In this document: positions 1 to 7,921 of the stretch, piece by piece
Numbering within the stretch: position 1 is the stretch's first letter
Layout: the number at the start of each line of letters is the position of its first letter
Assembly: GCA_002026145.1 (NCBI GenBank)
Contig: MWOQ01000195.1
Coordinates: 1-51,044 of the forward strand
Origin: Prochlorococcus sp. HOT208_60m_813L03
GTDB lineage: Bacteria > Cyanobacteriota > Cyanobacteriia > PCC-6307 > Cyanobiaceae
Direction: 5' to 3'
Length of the DNA: 51,044 nucleotides
Position numbers and translations under genes: made by a program
The notes under the pieces: model-generated
What the model was told of the DNA's origin: nothing
What the model saw: only the letters and a program-made list of their open reading frames with translations
The model's database searches: none

Positions 1-294
1 ATTTTTGCTGATGGAGAATTAAGAATTATTAGTATTGATCAATACCCAGTTAATGTATCGCCAAGCAGATATATGTTAGTTACTAGGCACAGAGATATGC
101 CAGGCATTATTGGCAAGTTGGGGTCTTTATTAGGTAGCAACAATGTAAATATTGCCTCAATGCAAGTTGGGCGCAAAATTGTTAGAGGGGAAGCTGTTAT
201 GGTTCTAAGTATTGATGATCCAATACCTAATAAGCTGCTTGATACCATTATTGAAGTTGATGGGATTACCAATGCTAATCCAGTTACTTTATGA
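1..294 (+). CDS. serA: D-3-phosphoglycerate dehydrogenase, C-terminal part (5' truncated)
   Basis: The reading frame is open from base 1 and ends at the TGA at 292-294, giving 97 residues of a protein that starts outside the window. The last 70 or so residues form an ACT domain (MLVTRHRDMPGIIGKLGSLL, then NVNIASMQVGR and ending in the value-rich strand DGITNANPVTL). This is the serine-sensing tail of SerA, which oxidises 3-phosphoglycerate in the first step of serine synthesis. The gene lies 18 bases ahead of prmA on the same strand, a serA-prmA order I associate with picocyanobacteria. Other ACT-domain enzymes are possible, but the sequence style fits SerA well. Confidence 0.85.
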   Translation: MFADGELRIISIDQYPVNVSPSRYMLVTRHRDMPGIIGKLGSLLGSNNVNIASMQVGRKIVRGEAVMVLSIDDPIPNKLLDTIIEVDGITNANPVTL

Positions 295-312
295 AGTAGG
301 TTGTCCTAGTTA

Positions 313-1224
313 ATGGAAACTAAAGATTGGTATAAACTAACTTTTCTGATAGAAAGTGATTATGAAGAAATTATTATTTGGAAATTAAATGAGCTGGGAA
401 TATTAAGTTTTTCATTTGAATATCTAATTAAAAATGAAAATAAAAAAGAAGTGAATATATGGCTTCCAATTTATGATTGGTGCGAGAGTTCTAGAAGTGA
501 TTTTGAAAAAATAATTAGTAAGCTTCTAAACATTAATCCCCCTAAGAATCAATTTTTTGATTGGAGTATCATTAAAGAGGAGGATTGGTTGACAAGCTGG
601 AAGAAATATTGGGCCCCTGAGTTAGTAGGAAATCATTTTTTAATATTGCCTTGTTGGATAAATATAAATAAAGAGTTCAAAGATAAACGCATTTTAAAAA
701 TTGATCCTGGAGCAGCTTTTGGTACGGGAAGTCATCCTTCGACTTACCTTTGCTTGGAAAAAATGGAGAATATTTTATTTTCTGATAAAAAGGTATTAGA
801 TATTGGAAGTGGGAGCGGGATTTTGAGTGTCGCCGCAAGATTACTTGGCGCTAAGGAGGTTTGTGCTGTGGATAATGATTATTTAGCTATAAGTTCGACC
901 AAATCTAATTTTCAACTAAATTTCGGTAATTTAAAAAACCTAAATACATATTTGGGATCTTTTAATGAGGTAATTTTAAAGAATCAAATCAAACAATTTG
1001 ATTTTGTTTTATGCAATATTCTTGCTGAAGTAATAAAAGAAATGATTCCAAATATTTATAAGTGTTTGAAAAACAATGGAGAAGTCATTCTCAGTGGAAT
1101 TTTGAATTCACAAAAGGATGAAATTATAAAAATATTAATTCAGAATGACTTGAAATTATTGGATGTATCAACTAGAAAAGATTGGGCATGCATTTCTGCG
1201 CAAAAAACCAGCGATCCAACCTAA
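313..1224 (+). CDS. prmA: Ribosomal protein L11 methyltransferase
   Basis: This 303-residue protein has the usual PrmA length and two-part layout. The N-terminal 100 residues are the L11-binding region. They are followed by the family signature [14 protein letters not shown] (residues 131-144), the SAM-binding motif VLDIGSGSG (161-169), an acidic residue after strand 2 (AVDND) and the motif IV-like LCNILAEV. PrmA trimethylates ribosomal protein L11 in the cytosol using S-adenosylmethionine. It follows serA closely on the same strand and probably shares its transcript. The ATG at 313 is the first start after the serA stop. Nothing is missing from the catalytic core. Confidence 0.93.
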   Translation: METKDWYKLTFLIESDYEEIIIWKLNELGILSFSFEYLIKNENKKEVNIWLPIYDWCESSRSDFEKIISKLLNINPPKNQFFDWSIIKEEDWLTSWKKYWAPELVGNHFLILPCWININKEFKDKRILKIDPGAAFGTGSHPSTYLCLEKMENILFSDKKVLDIGSGSGILSVAARLLGAKEVCAVDNDYLAISSTKSNFQLNFGNLKNLNTYLGSFNEVILKNQIKQFDFVLCNILAEVIKEMIPNIYKCLKNNGEVILSGILNSQKDEIIKILIQNDLKLLDVSTRKDWACISAQKTSDPT

Positions 1225-1358
1225 GTATAAGTTTTTCTTATAGATACTCTTTCATACATTTTATTGTGTCATTTTTTACTTCAAAATCTCACAAATCGAC
1301 CTAATCGATGTTAAAAATGTAGGTGATAGGTATTAATTACCAACAATTTTTTTTTTAA

Positions 1359-1658
1359 ATGGCTTCTTACAAAGTTACACTCATCAACGAAGGTGAAGGT
1401 CTCAATTCCACTATTGAAGTACCTGATGACCAATACATTCTAGATGCGGCTGAAGAACAAGGTATCGACCTTCCTTATTCCTGCAGAGCTGGAGCATGTT
1501 CAACATGTGCTGGAAAAGTTACTTCAGGTAGTGTTGATCAATCAGATCAAAGTTTCTTGGATGATGATCAACTAGAAGCTGGTTTTGTTCTTACATGTGT
1601 TGCTTATCCAACATCTGATGTAACAATTACAACTCATGCTGAGGAAGAATTGTATTAA
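1359..1658 (+). CDS. petF: Plant-type [2Fe-2S] ferredoxin
   Basis: This 99-residue protein matches the length of photosynthetic ferredoxins. The four cluster ligands are visible as Cys42, Cys47 and Cys50 (in [13 protein letters not shown]) and Cys80 (in [13 protein letters not shown]). The C-terminus THAEEELY is typical of PetF. It accepts electrons from photosystem I and passes them to FNR, nitrite reductase, glutamate synthase and thioredoxin reductase in the cytosol. The codons are less AT-skewed than those of the neighbours, as expected for a highly expressed gene. A 134-bp spacer upstream suggests its own promoter. Cyanobacteria carry several ferredoxins; this one looks like the main photosynthetic form. 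Confidence 0.95.
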   Translation: MASYKVTLINEGEGLNSTIEVPDDQYILDAAEEQGIDLPYSCRAGACSTCAGKVTSGSVDQSDQSFLDDDQLEAGFVLTCVAYPTSDVTITTHAEEELY

Positions 1659-1735
1659 TTATAAAAAATTAGCTTTTCTAAGTTGATTATTCATTATTTC
1701 TCTGCCACCCTCAATTAGGTAGCAACGCCGCATAA

Positions 1736-2104
1736 ATGAATAAATTTGAATTTTTCAAGACTGGCAGTGTTCAATCAAGTTATGGAGGTCAGTACAGTTA
1801 TAAGGTAATTGGACCGTGTTGCAGACTTTATGATAGGGAAGAACTGCCTTGGCCCTGTTCAAGGCTTGCATGGAGAAGTAAAGAGCCTAGTTGGAGACGA
1901 ATAGGTACTAGGTTCGTTGCTGATATGGCTTCAAGAAAATGTCCATCTTACTCAGTGCAAATTTTGGAGCCTGGATCAAAACCTGTTGAAACAGTTATAA
2001 CTCTTTTTTCAAAAAAATTTTCTTCTGATATACAAGAATGGTGGTATAGCAAAAAACCAGACTCAAAAGAGCCTGGTAATATCTTCCCTTCTGAAGTTAG
2101 TTAG
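1736..2104 (+). CDS. Small protein of unknown function, Cys- and Trp-rich
   Basis: I do not recognise a domain in this 122-residue protein. It has no membrane segment or signal peptide. The central part is rich in Cys, Trp and Arg: a CC pair (residues 28-29) in VIGPCCRLYDREELPWPCS, then WRSKEPSWRR and ASRKCPSYSV. Such a regular Cys/Trp pattern usually means a conserved fold. The start ATG at 1736 is 77 bases after petF on the same strand. The 3' end almost meets the convergent pentapeptide-repeat gene. My impression is that this is a conserved picocyanobacterial hypothetical, but that needs a search. Confidence 0.75.
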   Translation: MNKFEFFKTGSVQSSYGGQYSYKVIGPCCRLYDREELPWPCSRLAWRSKEPSWRRIGTRFVADMASRKCPSYSVQILEPGSKPVETVITLFSKKFSSDIQEWWYSKKPDSKEPGNIFPSEVS

Positions 2105-2113
2105 CTTTAAATA

Positions 2114-2674
2114 TTATGCTTTTGGCTTTGGAGGCATGTAACCTTTTAAGCCAGTGCATTCAAGACTATCAATTGTATTAACTCCAGTTTGTGAGTTAGT
2201 TCCACTAGCTCTTTCACATAGTGATTTTCTTTGAGAAAGATCAAGATTTGCATCAGTAAAGTCTGCTCCATCAATAATCGCTCCATCAAAAACACTTTTC
2301 ATTAGTTCACCATTGGTAAGATTTGCATCTGTAAAATCAGCATTATCAAAGCGTGTTGCATATGCAATGAGGTCTGTCATATTGGCTCCTTTAAAACTAG
2401 AGTTTTTTGCTGTAGTTACACTCATATATGCGCCTTGAAGGTTAGCTTCTCCTAAATCTTGATTAGATAAATCATATTTAACATATTCAGTATTATGAAG
2501 GTCGGCACCGTGAAGATCATCTTTTAGTACTTCAACTGATGAAGGATCACTAGGATAAAGTGCATTAGCAGATATTGGATTAATAAGTAAACCAATAATT
2601 AATGGAAGAAAAATAAATAGTCTTTTACAAGACTTATGTAGTGATGAAAAAATAGAGACCATTTCGATCGACAT
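2114..2674 (-). CDS. Secreted pentapeptide-repeat protein
   Basis: The N-terminus carries a signal peptide (RLFIFLPLIIGLLINPISANA) that would send the protein to the thylakoid lumen or periplasm. After it come pentapeptide repeats of the A(D/N)LXX type: LGEANLQGAYM, SFKGANMTDL, FDNADFTDANLTNGEL, DGADFTDANL. These fold into a right-handed quadrilateral beta helix. Two cysteines near the C-terminus (SLCERASG and LECTGLKG) could form a disulfide, as in known lumenal pentapeptide proteins. An in-frame TTG lies one codon upstream of the ATG at 2674; I chose the ATG, and Met at 2662 is also possible. The molecular role is unknown. Confidence 0.85.
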   Translation of the reverse strand: MSIEMVSIFSSLHKSCKRLFIFLPLIIGLLINPISANALYPSDPSSVEVLKDDLHGADLHNTEYVKYDLSNQDLGEANLQGAYMSVTTAKNSSFKGANMTDLIAYATRFDNADFTDANLTNGELMKSVFDGAIIDGADFTDANLDLSQRKSLCERASGTNSQTGVNTIDSLECTGLKGYMPPKPKA

Positions 2675-2748
2675 CAAATAGAAAAACCTAAGACTATTAT
2701 TTCATGGGTTGGTCATTTACAACGCTCCTGCTAACGAACTGTTGCAGT

Positions 2749-3687
2749 TTATTTAATTTCAGTAGTTAGAAAATCTTTGGCTAGGTGAGTATTTGGGAAA
2801 ACTTTTTGCGCCTCTTTAAGCAAATCGCTTGGTGTAATTGAATTTTTATTAGTGTATCTTGGACTTAAATGAGTAATAATTAATTTTTTTGTATCAGATA
2901 ATAATGCTGTTTTCGCAGCCATAATTGTTGTGGAATGTAATTTTTCATAGGCCATGCTCTCATCCTCCTGAGAAAATGTTGATTCATGCACAAGTAAATC
3001 GGCATTTTTTGATAATGATACTGCTGATTCGCTAAAGACAGTATCCGTGCAATACACAAAACTTTCACCTTTTCTTGGAGGTCCGCAGAATTCTTTACCG
3101 TCAAATGACCTCCCATCTGCTAATACGACTTTTTTACCTTGTTGCAATTCAGAATAAATTGGCCCAGGTGGTATTTTTAAAGTCTCTGCCTTTTTGATAT
3201 CAAATATACCTGGCTTGTTTTTTTCGTTAACTCGATAACCATAAGCTGGTATTTTATGCTTAAGGCATGCACAATTTACTTTTATTTTGTTGTTTTCAAA
3301 AAGAATTTTATTTTTTGATGCAAAATTTTCAACTTCCACAAAATGTAATGGGAACGATAATTTGCAAAAACTACTTCTAAGTGCAGAATTTATAAAACTT
3401 CGCAACTCAGAAGGACCGTAGATTTCAATACCCTTACTATTTCCTGATAAACCTAAGGTAGCCAAAAGTCCAGGCAAACCAAAAATATGATCTCCATGCA
3501 TATGTGTAATAAATATTTTCTTAATTTGTGAAGATTTAATATTGCTTTTCATTATTTGATGCTGTGTTCCCTCTCCACAGTCAAAAAGCCAAACTTCTGA
3601 AGATTGTGATAATTTAAGTGCTAGAGAAGAAACATTCCTCGTTAAGGAAGGTACTCCTGAGCTTGTTCCTAAAAAGGTGATATTCAC
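2749..3687 (-). CDS. rnz: Ribonuclease Z (tRNA 3' endonuclease)
   Basis: This 312-residue metallo-beta-lactamase protein has the size of bacterial RNase Z. It starts ITFLGTSSGVPS and has the zinc motif HMHGDH (residues 62-67), followed by IFGLPGLL. Further metal ligands are the Asp in YCTDTVF and the His in ITHLSPRYT; LLVHESTF is also typical. The enzyme cuts tRNA precursors at the discriminator base. This suits a genome whose tRNAs here lack an encoded CCA (see the Gly, His and Leu tRNAs). The start codon is GTG at 3687. It is divergent from the SpoIID-like gene, with an 88-bp gap that must hold both promoters. Confidence 0.93.
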   Translation of the reverse strand: MNITFLGTSSGVPSLTRNVSSLALKLSQSSEVWLFDCGEGTQHQIMKSNIKSSQIKKIFITHMHGDHIFGLPGLLATLGLSGNSKGIEIYGPSELRSFINSALRSSFCKLSFPLHFVEVENFASKNKILFENNKIKVNCACLKHKIPAYGYRVNEKNKPGIFDIKKAETLKIPPGPIYSELQQGKKVVLADGRSFDGKEFCGPPRKGESFVYCTDTVFSESAVSLSKNADLLVHESTFSQEDESMAYEKLHSTTIMAAKTALLSDTKKLIITHLSPRYTNKNSITPSDLLKEAQKVFPNTHLAKDFLTTEIK

Positions 3688-3775
3688 TTTTTATGATATT
3701 TTTATTTTTATATCTGGATTAAATCTAGACTTTTAGTCAGACTTAGGCAAATTAAGAATTTGTTTTTCAAACAAA

Positions 3776-4951
3776 GTGATATTTAAATTTAAAAATAAGT
3801 TTAGTAAATGTTGCCTGATTAGTATTTTATTTATTTGTGTTTTTCAGAGTGAAACTGTTCTCGCATCCAGAGAGCCAATAATTAGAGTTTTGATATCAAA
3901 AAATAACAATTTAAGGATTAGATCAGATAAATCAATTCCTTTAACCATAGAGGGAAAATTTTTTTCAAGTAAAAAAATAAAGGGCTTAACTTTGAAAAAT
4001 GAGAAAAATAGAAAAATTTTATATTTTGACAAGAATAAACAAAAAAAATATGATTTAAAAAGTAATCAGCAATTTCAAGTTAGATCTACTGATGGAAGAG
4101 GTATATGGGTAGGTCAGAAAAGATTTTCTGGTCAACTTAATCTCTTCGTATTTGAGTCTGAAATATTGGTAGTGAATGTTTTAGGAATTGAAAAATATTT
4201 AAGTAGTGTTGTTGGTTCAGAGATGCCAACAAAATGGCCTATTGAAGCACTAAAAGCACAAGCAATAGCGTCAAGAACTTATGCATTAAAGCAAAAGGGA
4301 AATATTTTATATGACATAGATTCTACTCAGAGAAATCAAGTTTATAATGGCTTAGAATCAAGCACTTATAAAACTATCAGAGCAGTTAAGAGTACGAGAT
4401 CTTTGGTTTTGACATATAAAAATAAATTAATTAATGCTTTGTTTCATAGCAGCTCAGGTGGAATGACAGAAAATAGTCAAGATGTATGGAAGAATAAATA
4501 TCCATATTTATCAAGTGTGAAAGATTTTGATAAAGAAAATCCAAAATATAGATGGCAAAAAAAATTTTCGAATAATGAATTAACAAGTTTATTTCCTAAG
4601 ATTGGAGGTTTAAAAAATATAAAGATTCTAGATATTACAAATACGGGGAGGGTAAAAAATGTGAAACTTGTTGGTAATAATGGTTCTGAGCAAATTTCTG
4701 GGGTAGATTTAAGAAAAAGATTAGGCCTCAATAGTAACTTTGTAAGATTTAAATTTTTTGAAGAAGATTTAAATAAAAAATTTCCTATGAAAAAAGGTTT
4801 AATAGTTTTTGGACAGGGCTCTGGACATGGAGTAGGAATGAGTCAATGGGGTGCTAAATATATGGCTTCTAGAGGCCAAAAAGCTGAAAGAATATTAAAA
4901 CATTTCTATAAGGGTGTGCAGATTAAACCTTTTAGAAAAGATTACCTATAA
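3776..4951 (+). CDS. SpoIID/LytB-domain secreted protein
   Basis: The N-terminus is a signal peptide (LISILFICVFQSETVLASRE), so the protein acts outside the cytoplasmic membrane. The SpoIID domain is recognised from EMPTKWPIEALKAQAIASRT (residues 149-168) and the C-terminal GQGSGHGVGMSQWGAKYMA. In Bacillus, SpoIID is a lytic transglycosylase acting on peptidoglycan with stripped peptides. Cyanobacterial homologues are usually annotated as SpoIID/LytB or amidase enhancer and probably remodel the wall; that is family knowledge, not shown here. The start is GTG at 3776. The 3' end converges on truB with only 3 bases between. Confidence 0.88.
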   Translation: MIFKFKNKFSKCCLISILFICVFQSETVLASREPIIRVLISKNNNLRIRSDKSIPLTIEGKFFSSKKIKGLTLKNEKNRKILYFDKNKQKKYDLKSNQQFQVRSTDGRGIWVGQKRFSGQLNLFVFESEILVVNVLGIEKYLSSVVGSEMPTKWPIEALKAQAIASRTYALKQKGNILYDIDSTQRNQVYNGLESSTYKTIRAVKSTRSLVLTYKNKLINALFHSSSGGMTENSQDVWKNKYPYLSSVKDFDKENPKYRWQKKFSNNELTSLFPKIGGLKNIKILDITNTGRVKNVKLVGNNGSEQISGVDLRKRLGLNSNFVRFKFFEEDLNKKFPMKKGLIVFGQGSGHGVGMSQWGAKYMASRGQKAERILKHFYKGVQIKPFRKDYL

Positions 4952-4954
4952 AAT

Positions 4955-5872
4955 TCATTTTGCATTAAGAACTAATTTTGGATTTATATTGGTTTGTGCC
5001 TTATTTAAGAAGCCAATACCAAGTAGTTTTTTTCCTTTATCTATTACTTTTATGGGCTTTTTATAATCAAAAATATTGCTTTCGTTAAAATAATTAATAT
5101 CAACTGTAATTGCTCTTCCAGTTTGCCAGAAATTGATTTGTTCCTCTTTAGTTAAGACAAATGTTGAAATGTGATTAAGAGCAGAAATTGTTGGAATAAT
5201 TAAATTTGTCGCGTTTTTTTTTTCTTTTTCTATTTCAGATATTTTTATAGAGTTTTGTTCATCAAAGCCACAAGCTGATATTCTTTTTAGTTGTAGAAGG
5301 CAACCTTCGGAATTAAGAATTTCTCCTATATCTCTTGCAATTGCTCTTATATATGTACCAGCTGAACATTTAATTTGTATTTCTATGATTCCATTTATTT
5401 GGTCCCATTTCATTAAAGTAAGTTCGTCTATTTTTACTTCTCTTGGTGCTAATTCAAAATTTTCATTATTGAAAGATTTTTTATAAGCTCTTTTACCATT
5501 GACTTTCACACTAGACACTTTCGGGGGAATTTGTTTAATAATTCCTCTAAATCTATTTAAGTATTGATCTAATTTTTCAGCACTAATTTTAGGCCAACTT
5601 TTTTGATTAATTATTTCTCCGTGAATATCATCAGTATTAGTTCTTATACCTAATTTAATTTGTCCTATATAAGTTTTACCTTGAGGAAGATATTGAATAA
5701 ATCTTGTTGCACTGCCTATCGCAATTGGTAATGTTCCTATAACTTCTGGATCGAGAGTTCCTGTGTGCCCGACCTTTTTTGTATTTAGTAACTTCCTTAT
5801 TTGTTTAACACAATCATGAGAGGTACAGCCTTTTTCTTTATTAATAACTAAGAATCCATCTTTAGTTTCCAT
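4955..5872 (-). CDS. truB: tRNA pseudouridine-55 synthase
   Basis: This 305-residue protein shows the TruB hallmarks: [14 protein letters not shown] at the start, [20 protein letters not shown] with catalytic Asp41, and later [17 protein letters not shown]. It isomerises U55 in the T-loop of nearly all tRNAs. The C-terminal part ([15 protein letters not shown] to the end) is the reduced PUA-like tail. The ATG at 5872 has no competing upstream start. In related genomes I expect truB to sit directly beside rpmA-rplU; here a methyltransferase gene on the opposite strand lies between them. Confidence 0.95.
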   Translation of the reverse strand: METKDGFLVINKEKGCTSHDCVKQIRKLLNTKKVGHTGTLDPEVIGTLPIAIGSATRFIQYLPQGKTYIGQIKLGIRTNTDDIHGEIINQKSWPKISAEKLDQYLNRFRGIIKQIPPKVSSVKVNGKRAYKKSFNNENFELAPREVKIDELTLMKWDQINGIIEIQIKCSAGTYIRAIARDIGEILNSEGCLLQLKRISACGFDEQNSIKISEIEKEKKNATNLIIPTISALNHISTFVLTKEEQINFWQTGRAITVDINYFNESNIFDYKKPIKVIDKGKKLLGIGFLNKAQTNINPKLVLNAK

Positions 5873-5948
5873 TTTTAATATTAAGAATACTTTGAGAAAG
5901 ATTTATAATCATTCTATGATTTTGTTATTGGAAATTTAGTGTAAGAAA

Positions 5949-6689
5949 TTGAAAAATAATAACTTTATTTTAGGAGAGTTTTTAGATAATGCTTTTAATT
6001 TGAAATCACATTTAATGGAATACTTATCTATAAGAGAATGTGATTTAGATGGATTTCTTGCCAATGCAAAGATGAATTTAGCAAATTCACATCCTGGGGA
6101 TGCTCTAAATAATGTTTCAGATTTTTATACTGAAATTGTAGGTGATAGGCATGTAGCTGATTTGGCTGCTTGGCATATCACAAGTAGGGACTACATCGCT
6201 GATACTTTAAAACTGCAACAAAGATTTTCTAGAGATTTAGTCTTGGATTTTGGAGGAGGTATTGGTACGCATGCCTTAGCTAACGCTATGTCTTCAAAAG
6301 TTGAACATGTTTTTTTTGTAGATATTAATCAAACAAATAGAAATTTTGTTGAATATAGGGCTAAGGAATTGGGAGTCGAAAAAAAAATTACTTTTTGCAA
6401 GACAATTCATGATACACAAATATTGAAATTTGATACAATAATTTGTCTTGATGTTTTGGAACATCTTGCAGATCCAGCTTCTCAAATTAATATTTTCAGT
6501 GAGATTATGGATAACAATTCTATTGCTCTATTCAATTGGTATTTCTATAAAGGAGATAAGAATGAATATCCTTTTCATATCGATGATAGTAAAATTGTTG
6601 AAAAGTTTTTTGAGTCTCTTCAATCTAATTTTTTAGAAGTATTTCATCCTATTCTGATAACTACAAGAGCTTATAAGAAAATTAAATAA
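5949..6689 (+). CDS. SAM-dependent methyltransferase of unknown target
   Basis: The class I methyltransferase core is clear: motif [15 protein letters not shown] (about residues 97-110), an acidic residue at the end of strand 2 (FFVDINQTN) and motif [15 protein letters not shown]. About 95 residues precede the core and have no recognisable domain. The substrate cannot be told from the sequence. The best start is TTG at 5949; the first ATG would be at 6015 and would lose 22 residues. The gene overlaps the end of rpmA by 8 bases tail to tail. It is the only plus-strand gene between truB and kaiB, which suggests an insertion into a conserved block. Confidence 0.8.
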   Translation: MKNNNFILGEFLDNAFNLKSHLMEYLSIRECDLDGFLANAKMNLANSHPGDALNNVSDFYTEIVGDRHVADLAAWHITSRDYIADTLKLQQRFSRDLVLDFGGGIGTHALANAMSSKVEHVFFVDINQTNRNFVEYRAKELGVEKKITFCKTIHDTQILKFDTIICLDVLEHLADPASQINIFSEIMDNNSIALFNWYFYKGDKNEYPFHIDDSKIVEKFFESLQSNFLEVFHPILITTRAYKKIK

Positions 6690-6942
6690 GTATATTAACT
6701 CTTTTTCTATTTCTTAAATTTCTTTTAATGCTTTCAAAACTTACAGTGCCGTCTTTTAGCGCAAAAAGAGTGTCATCTTTCCCTTTCCCAACATTATTTC
6801 CTGGCAAAAATGATGTACCTCTTTGACGAATTAAAATTGATCCAGAAGTTACTTTTTCTCCACCATAAGCTTTAACACCCAATCTTTTGGAATTTGAATC
6901 TCTACCATTTCTTGTAGAACCTGTTCCTTTTTTATGTGCCAT
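6682..6942 (-). CDS. rpmA: 50S ribosomal protein L27
   Basis: The 86-residue sequence starts [20 protein letters not shown] and continues [20 protein letters not shown], the L27 signature. L27 is a large-subunit protein whose N-terminal tail reaches the peptidyl transferase centre. It begins with MAHKKG, so the Firmicutes-type cleaved leader is absent. It follows rplU by 9 bases on the same strand, the standard rplU-rpmA operon. The last 8 bases overlap the convergent methyltransferase gene. Confidence 0.98.
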   Translation of the reverse strand: MAHKKGTGSTRNGRDSNSKRLGVKAYGGEKVTSGSILIRQRGTSFLPGNNVGKGKDDTLFALKDGTVSFESIKRNLRNRKRVNILI

Positions 6943-6951
6943 TAGAATTGT

Positions 6952-7392
6952 TTAATTTGTAGATTTTTGAGATTTTGGTTTAGTTTCCTTTTTTTCAGTT
7001 TCTTTACTTGAAGAAGACTTAGGAGCTGCTTTACCTATTGATATTGATTTTACCATAACTCTTGTAAGTTCTTGTCTATGTCCCATTTTTCTTCTTGTCT
7101 TTTTTTTGGGACGCATCTTGTATACAAGAATTTTTTTATCTCTTTTATGGGATACTACTTCTAATTCAATTTTTGCGTCCTTAACGTAAGGTTTCCCAAC
7201 AGTGATGGAGTCTTTGTCTTTTAAAAGTAAAACTTTTTCTAATGTTATCTTATCTTTCTCTTTTGCATTTAACCTATCTATGTCATAGTATCTGTTAACT
7301 TCGAACCAAAATTGTTGACCAGAAGTTTCTGCTATAGCGTACAATTCATTACTTTTTAAAGAATTGTTGGAGGATTTCTTTGAATTTGTCAT
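6952..7392 (-). CDS. rplU: 50S ribosomal protein L21
   Basis: The L21 core is seen as LYAIAETSGQQFWFEVNRYY, the strand DKITLEKVLLLKDKDSITVG and the RNA-binding RPKKKTRRKMGHRQELTRV. At 146 residues it is longer than the roughly 100-residue E. coli protein. The extra parts are a Ser/Asn/Lys-rich leader of about 15 residues and a charged Ser/Lys/Glu tail of about 30. Both look disordered. It starts an operon with rpmA. An inverted repeat lies 11 bases upstream of the start codon (7404-7445) and could control expression. Confidence 0.96.
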   Translation of the reverse strand: MTNSKKSSNNSLKSNELYAIAETSGQQFWFEVNRYYDIDRLNAKEKDKITLEKVLLLKDKDSITVGKPYVKDAKIELEVVSHKRDKKILVYKMRPKKKTRRKMGHRQELTRVMVKSISIGKAAPKSSSSKETEKKETKPKSQKSTN

Positions 7393-7403
7393 ATTTTAAA
7401 GAC

Positions 7404-7445
7404 GCTATTAGGCTCAAATTGATAGTTTGATTTAGCCTAATAAGC
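7404..7445. promoter_or_regulatory. Inverted repeat in the rplU-kaiB spacer, possible leader hairpin
   Basis: TATTAGGCT at 7406-7414 is the exact reverse complement of AGCCTAATA at 7434-7442. The match extends with GC/GC outside (one bulged A) and AAAT/ATTT inside (one bulged C). On the rplU strand the hairpin would end 11 bases before the ATG, a suitable place for translational control by a ribosomal protein. On the kaiB strand it would lie about 90 bases upstream of the start. No T-run follows it on either strand, so it is not a standard terminator. Confidence 0.45.
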
Positions 7446-7535
7446 AATCACCGAAGTTTGTTTATTCTCTTATTTTGTAGTGTAATAAGTCAAGGGTTAT
7501 TTTAAATCTTTTATAACAATTAGGGAACTATAACA

Positions 7536-7853
7536 ATGGCAGCAAGAAAAACATACATTTTAAAGCTCTATGTTGCTGGAAATACTCCTAATTCAATGAG
7601 AGCTTTAAATACTTTAAGGGAAATTTTAGAAAATGAATTTAAAGGAGTTTATGCTTTAAAGGTTATTGATGTTCTAAAGCAGCCACAACTTGCAGAAGAG
7701 GATAAGATTTTAGCCACCCCAACTTTAGCTAAAATTTTACCACCACCAGTGAGAAAAATAATAGGTGATCTCTCAGATAGAGAGAAAGTTTTAATTGGTT
7801 TAGATCTACTTTTTGATGAATTAACTGAAACTGAATATAGTGGAGATACATAA
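7536..7853 (+). CDS. kaiB: Circadian clock protein KaiB
   Basis: This 105-residue protein has the fold-switching thioredoxin-like KaiB sequence: [40 protein letters not shown] and [13 protein letters not shown]. KaiB binds the CI ring of KaiC, and in standard clocks it sequesters KaiA. No kaiA lies upstream; the 143-bp spacer runs straight to rplU. A possible -10 box (TATAAC, 7512-7517) and a purine-rich AGGGAAC at 7522-7528 precede the ATG. It is followed by kaiC after 68 bases on the same strand. Confidence 0.98.
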   Translation: MAARKTYILKLYVAGNTPNSMRALNTLREILENEFKGVYALKVIDVLKQPQLAEEDKILATPTLAKILPPPVRKIIGDLSDREKVLIGLDLLFDELTETEYSGDT

Positions 7854-7921
7854 TATATATAAAAATTTTATTTAAAAAATAAATTCAAAATTTATTTACT
7901 TTTGATTAATTAACAAAAACT

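Noticed and set aside
2880-3116. 78-codon minus-strand frame inside rnz
   Set aside because: It is an out-of-frame shadow of the RNase Z gene, whose own frame has all expected motifs.
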